This document shows positions 6,564 through 7,265 of a stretch of 7,265 nt of DNA, piece after piece. Under the pieces are notes generated by a model. The model worked only from the letters and a program-made list of their open reading frames with translations. It was not told the DNA's origin and did no database searches. The translations under genes and the position numbers were made by a program. This DNA comes from Spirochaetaceae bacterium. Its GTDB lineage: Bacteria > Spirochaetota > Spirochaetia > Treponematales > Breznakiellaceae. Position 1 is the first letter of the stretch. Each line of letters opens with the position of its first letter. The DNA is taken from contig JAITGR010000090.1 in the NCBI GenBank assembly GCA_031280455.1, forward strand, positions 1 to 7,265, in the 5' to 3' direction.

Positions 6564-6589
6564 AAAAATCCATTATATCGCAAAAGAGC

Positions 6590-6982
6590 TCAAGCCGAAA
6601 CACTGACAAAAGAGCCTTCGGAAAATCCGCCGGCGCTTTGGTACGGCATACCGGTAGAACCAGTCATACCCGACTCCAGCCGCTGTTTTAACTGGCCAAT
6701 AAGCACATCCAGCCGGCTTTCCGCGCCGCCGGACGGCTCCAGCATATTCAAATTCACCGTATCCTGCTGCATTCGCTGCAACTGGTCAATCAGCGAATCC
6801 AAAAGCCGCAGCTTAACCAGCGATGCGCCGCTGACACCCTCGGGCGCGGCGACACCGGTAACATGCTGAAACTGCGCGTACATAACCACCGACGGCGGCA
6901 CTTCAATAACCGCCTTACTGCCATTTATCGACTCCCGAGCGCCCAAACCGCTCATAAGATGAGCCGGAACCGTATTTACCAT
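6590..6982 (-). CDS. Conserved-looking 130-residue protein of unknown function
   Basis: I do not recognise a family. The protein has no signal peptide or membrane segment. Residues 23-45 (KAVIEVPPSVVMYAQFQHVTG) look like a short beta/turn region. Residues 54-74 and 87-104 are amphipathic helices with hydrophobic residues every three to four positions (LVKLRLLDSLIDQLQRM and LDVLIGQLKQRL), which could form a coiled coil or a small helical bundle. The ends are Gly/Ser-rich. ATG at 6982 is preceded by GAGG 5 nt upstream and lies about 100 nt downstream of a good promoter. It appears to be the first gene of the operon. Coding is supported by the Shine-Dalgarno, promoter and operon spacing rather than by homology. 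Confidence 0.75.
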   Translation of the reverse strand: MVNTVPAHLMSGLGARESINGSKAVIEVPPSVVMYAQFQHVTGVAAPEGVSGASLVKLRLLDSLIDQLQRMQQDTVNLNMLEPSGGAESRLDVLIGQLKQRLESGMTGSTGMPYQSAGGFSEGSFVSVSA

Positions 6983-7070
6983 AATCCCCTCTGCTTACTT
7001 TATCGGTAAACACGCAGCCGCTGTTAAGGCAACGCTGATTAAATGAGAGTTGAAAAATGAGAAAAGAAAA

Positions 7071-7100
7071 ATCCACGAATGTACGCGAATTATAACGAAT
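7071..7100. repeat. Three consecutive 10-bp decamers ending CGAAT
   Basis: On the plus strand ATCCACGAAT, GTACGCGAAT and TATAACGAAT lie end to end; on the minus strand each begins ATTCG. The spacing is exactly 10 bp, close to one DNA helical turn. The -10 box of the promoter overlaps the last two decamers. This may be a regulator-binding array or a small repeat element. Confidence 0.6.
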
Positions 7101-7117
7101 AGAGCGAGATGCTTCAA
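7089..7117 (-). promoter_or_regulatory. Sigma70-type promoter for the operon
   Basis: On the minus strand, TTGAAG (plus 7112-7117) is followed by 17 bp and a perfect TATAAT (plus 7089-7094). Transcription should start near 7082, giving a leader of about 100 nt before the ATG at 6982. The -35 box matches the TTGACA consensus at 4 of 6 positions. It sits in an AT-richer stretch than the genes around it, and no other comparably good promoter is seen upstream of these genes. Confidence 0.7.
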
Positions 7118-7169
7118 ATTGAAATGTAACCGAAAGGGGCAGGGCGAGCGCATATAAATTTTGGACGCA

Positions 7170-7194
7170 TTTTTTGCCACTACGCGGCAAAAAA
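7170..7194. other. Perfect 9-bp inverted repeat with 7-nt loop
   Basis: TTTTTTGCC (7170-7178), loop ACTACGC, GGCAAAAAA (7186-7194). The arms have T first and A last on both strands, so a transcript would not end in a U run after the stem. It is therefore unlike an intrinsic terminator. It follows one copy of the duplicated 21-nt motif. Confidence 0.75.
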
Positions 7195-7195
7195 C

Positions 7196-7260
7196 CGGGC
7201 TATCCGCTCCAATTCCTCAAAAAGCCTTCGGCTTTTCTGCGGGATTTCCGCTTCTATCCC
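7196..7260 (-). repeat. Two copies of a 21-nt motif, 44 bp apart
   Basis: Plus 7196-7216 and 7240-7260 are related at 16 of 21 positions. On the minus strand both read GG(A/G)AT(A/T)G(A/G)AGCGGA, then CCCG after three more bases. Each copy is followed, on the minus strand, by a hairpin (7220-7236 and 7170-7194). The upstream copy can itself pair GGGAT with ATCCC. This looks like a duplicated structural module, possibly part of a dispersed repeat family or the tail of an RNA element that extends past the window. Confidence 0.65.
7220..7236. terminator. Short hairpin with terminal T run, possible two-way terminator
   Basis: AAAAGCC (7220-7226), loop TTC, GGCTTTT (7230-7236). On the minus strand the stem is followed by one further T, and on the plus strand by C. 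The A-stem-T arrangement is what an intrinsic terminator needs, but the GC part is only 3 bp, so it would be weak. It may end a gene lying beyond the window on the minus strand. Confidence 0.3.
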
Positions 7261-7265
7261 TTGCG

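Noticed and set aside
6572..6577. Perfect TATAAT on the minus strand just ahead of the PEGA-protein start
   Set aside because: It lies 8 nt before the ATG, so the transcript would be nearly leaderless, and no -35 box is found at 16-18 bp. It is likely a chance match in the spacer.
5958..6869. Plus-strand open frame of about 300 codons spanning the PEGA and 130-residue genes
   Set aside because: It is Arg-rich without motifs, and crosses the gap between two minus-strand genes. A similar plus-strand frame at 1295-2014 is rejected for the same reason.
6915..7190. Minus-strand open frame in the leader, about 90 residues
   Set aside because: It runs through the promoter and the 10-bp decamers and overlaps the 130-residue gene in another frame. 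No Shine-Dalgarno or family likeness is seen.
7170..7194. Perfect 9-bp hairpin considered as an intrinsic terminator
   Set aside because: The arms are T-first and A-last on both strands, so neither transcript ends the stem with a U run.

Overview
The window is a dense, fully co-oriented gene cluster on the minus strand of a GC-rich bacterium. The best guess for the organism is a spirochaete, perhaps a Treponema-like species. That rests on overall gene style: poly-G tracts, Ala/Pro-rich envelope proteins, a PEGA-domain protein, and an SRP receptor without a long acidic N-terminal domain. No rRNA or other marker fixes the lineage, so it is an inference.

Layout in transcription order, right to left. 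The leader region at 6983-7265 holds no convincing gene. It carries a duplicated 21-nt motif with hairpins, three 10-bp decamers, and a good sigma70-type promoter (TTGAAG, 17 bp, TATAAT on the minus strand). Next come a 130-residue protein of unknown function (6590-6982), a PEGA-domain envelope protein with a signal peptide, two membrane segments and a Lys/Pro/Ala tail (4923-6563), and ftsY, the SRP receptor GTPase (4014-4895). These are followed by a secreted protein with a long Ala/Pro/Thr linker and Tyr/Gly-rich strand repeats (2437-4014), a LolC/LolE-type lipoprotein-release permease (1082-2431), and a shortened class-III-aminotransferase-like protein with no lysine in its last 175 residues (307-1089). 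The last is the N-terminal third of a tRNA-dihydrouridine synthase, cut by the window edge (1-301).

Gene spacing is 26 bp, 27 bp, a 1-nt TAATG overlap, 5 bp, an 8-nt overlap and 5 bp, so the seven genes probably form one operon. The theme is envelope biogenesis: co-translational membrane targeting (FtsY), lipoprotein release (Lol permease) and two exported proteins. A tRNA-modification gene and a degenerate enzyme follow at the end.

I see no phage, IS element, CRISPR array, toxin-antitoxin pair or defence system. The most noteworthy signals are an 11-G homopolymer inside the Lol permease gene (possible on/off switching), the lysine-poor aminotransferase relic, the duplicated motif-plus-hairpin module in the leader, and short tandem duplications of 9, 9 and 18 bp at or near three translation starts. 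None of these on its own demonstrates a new system.
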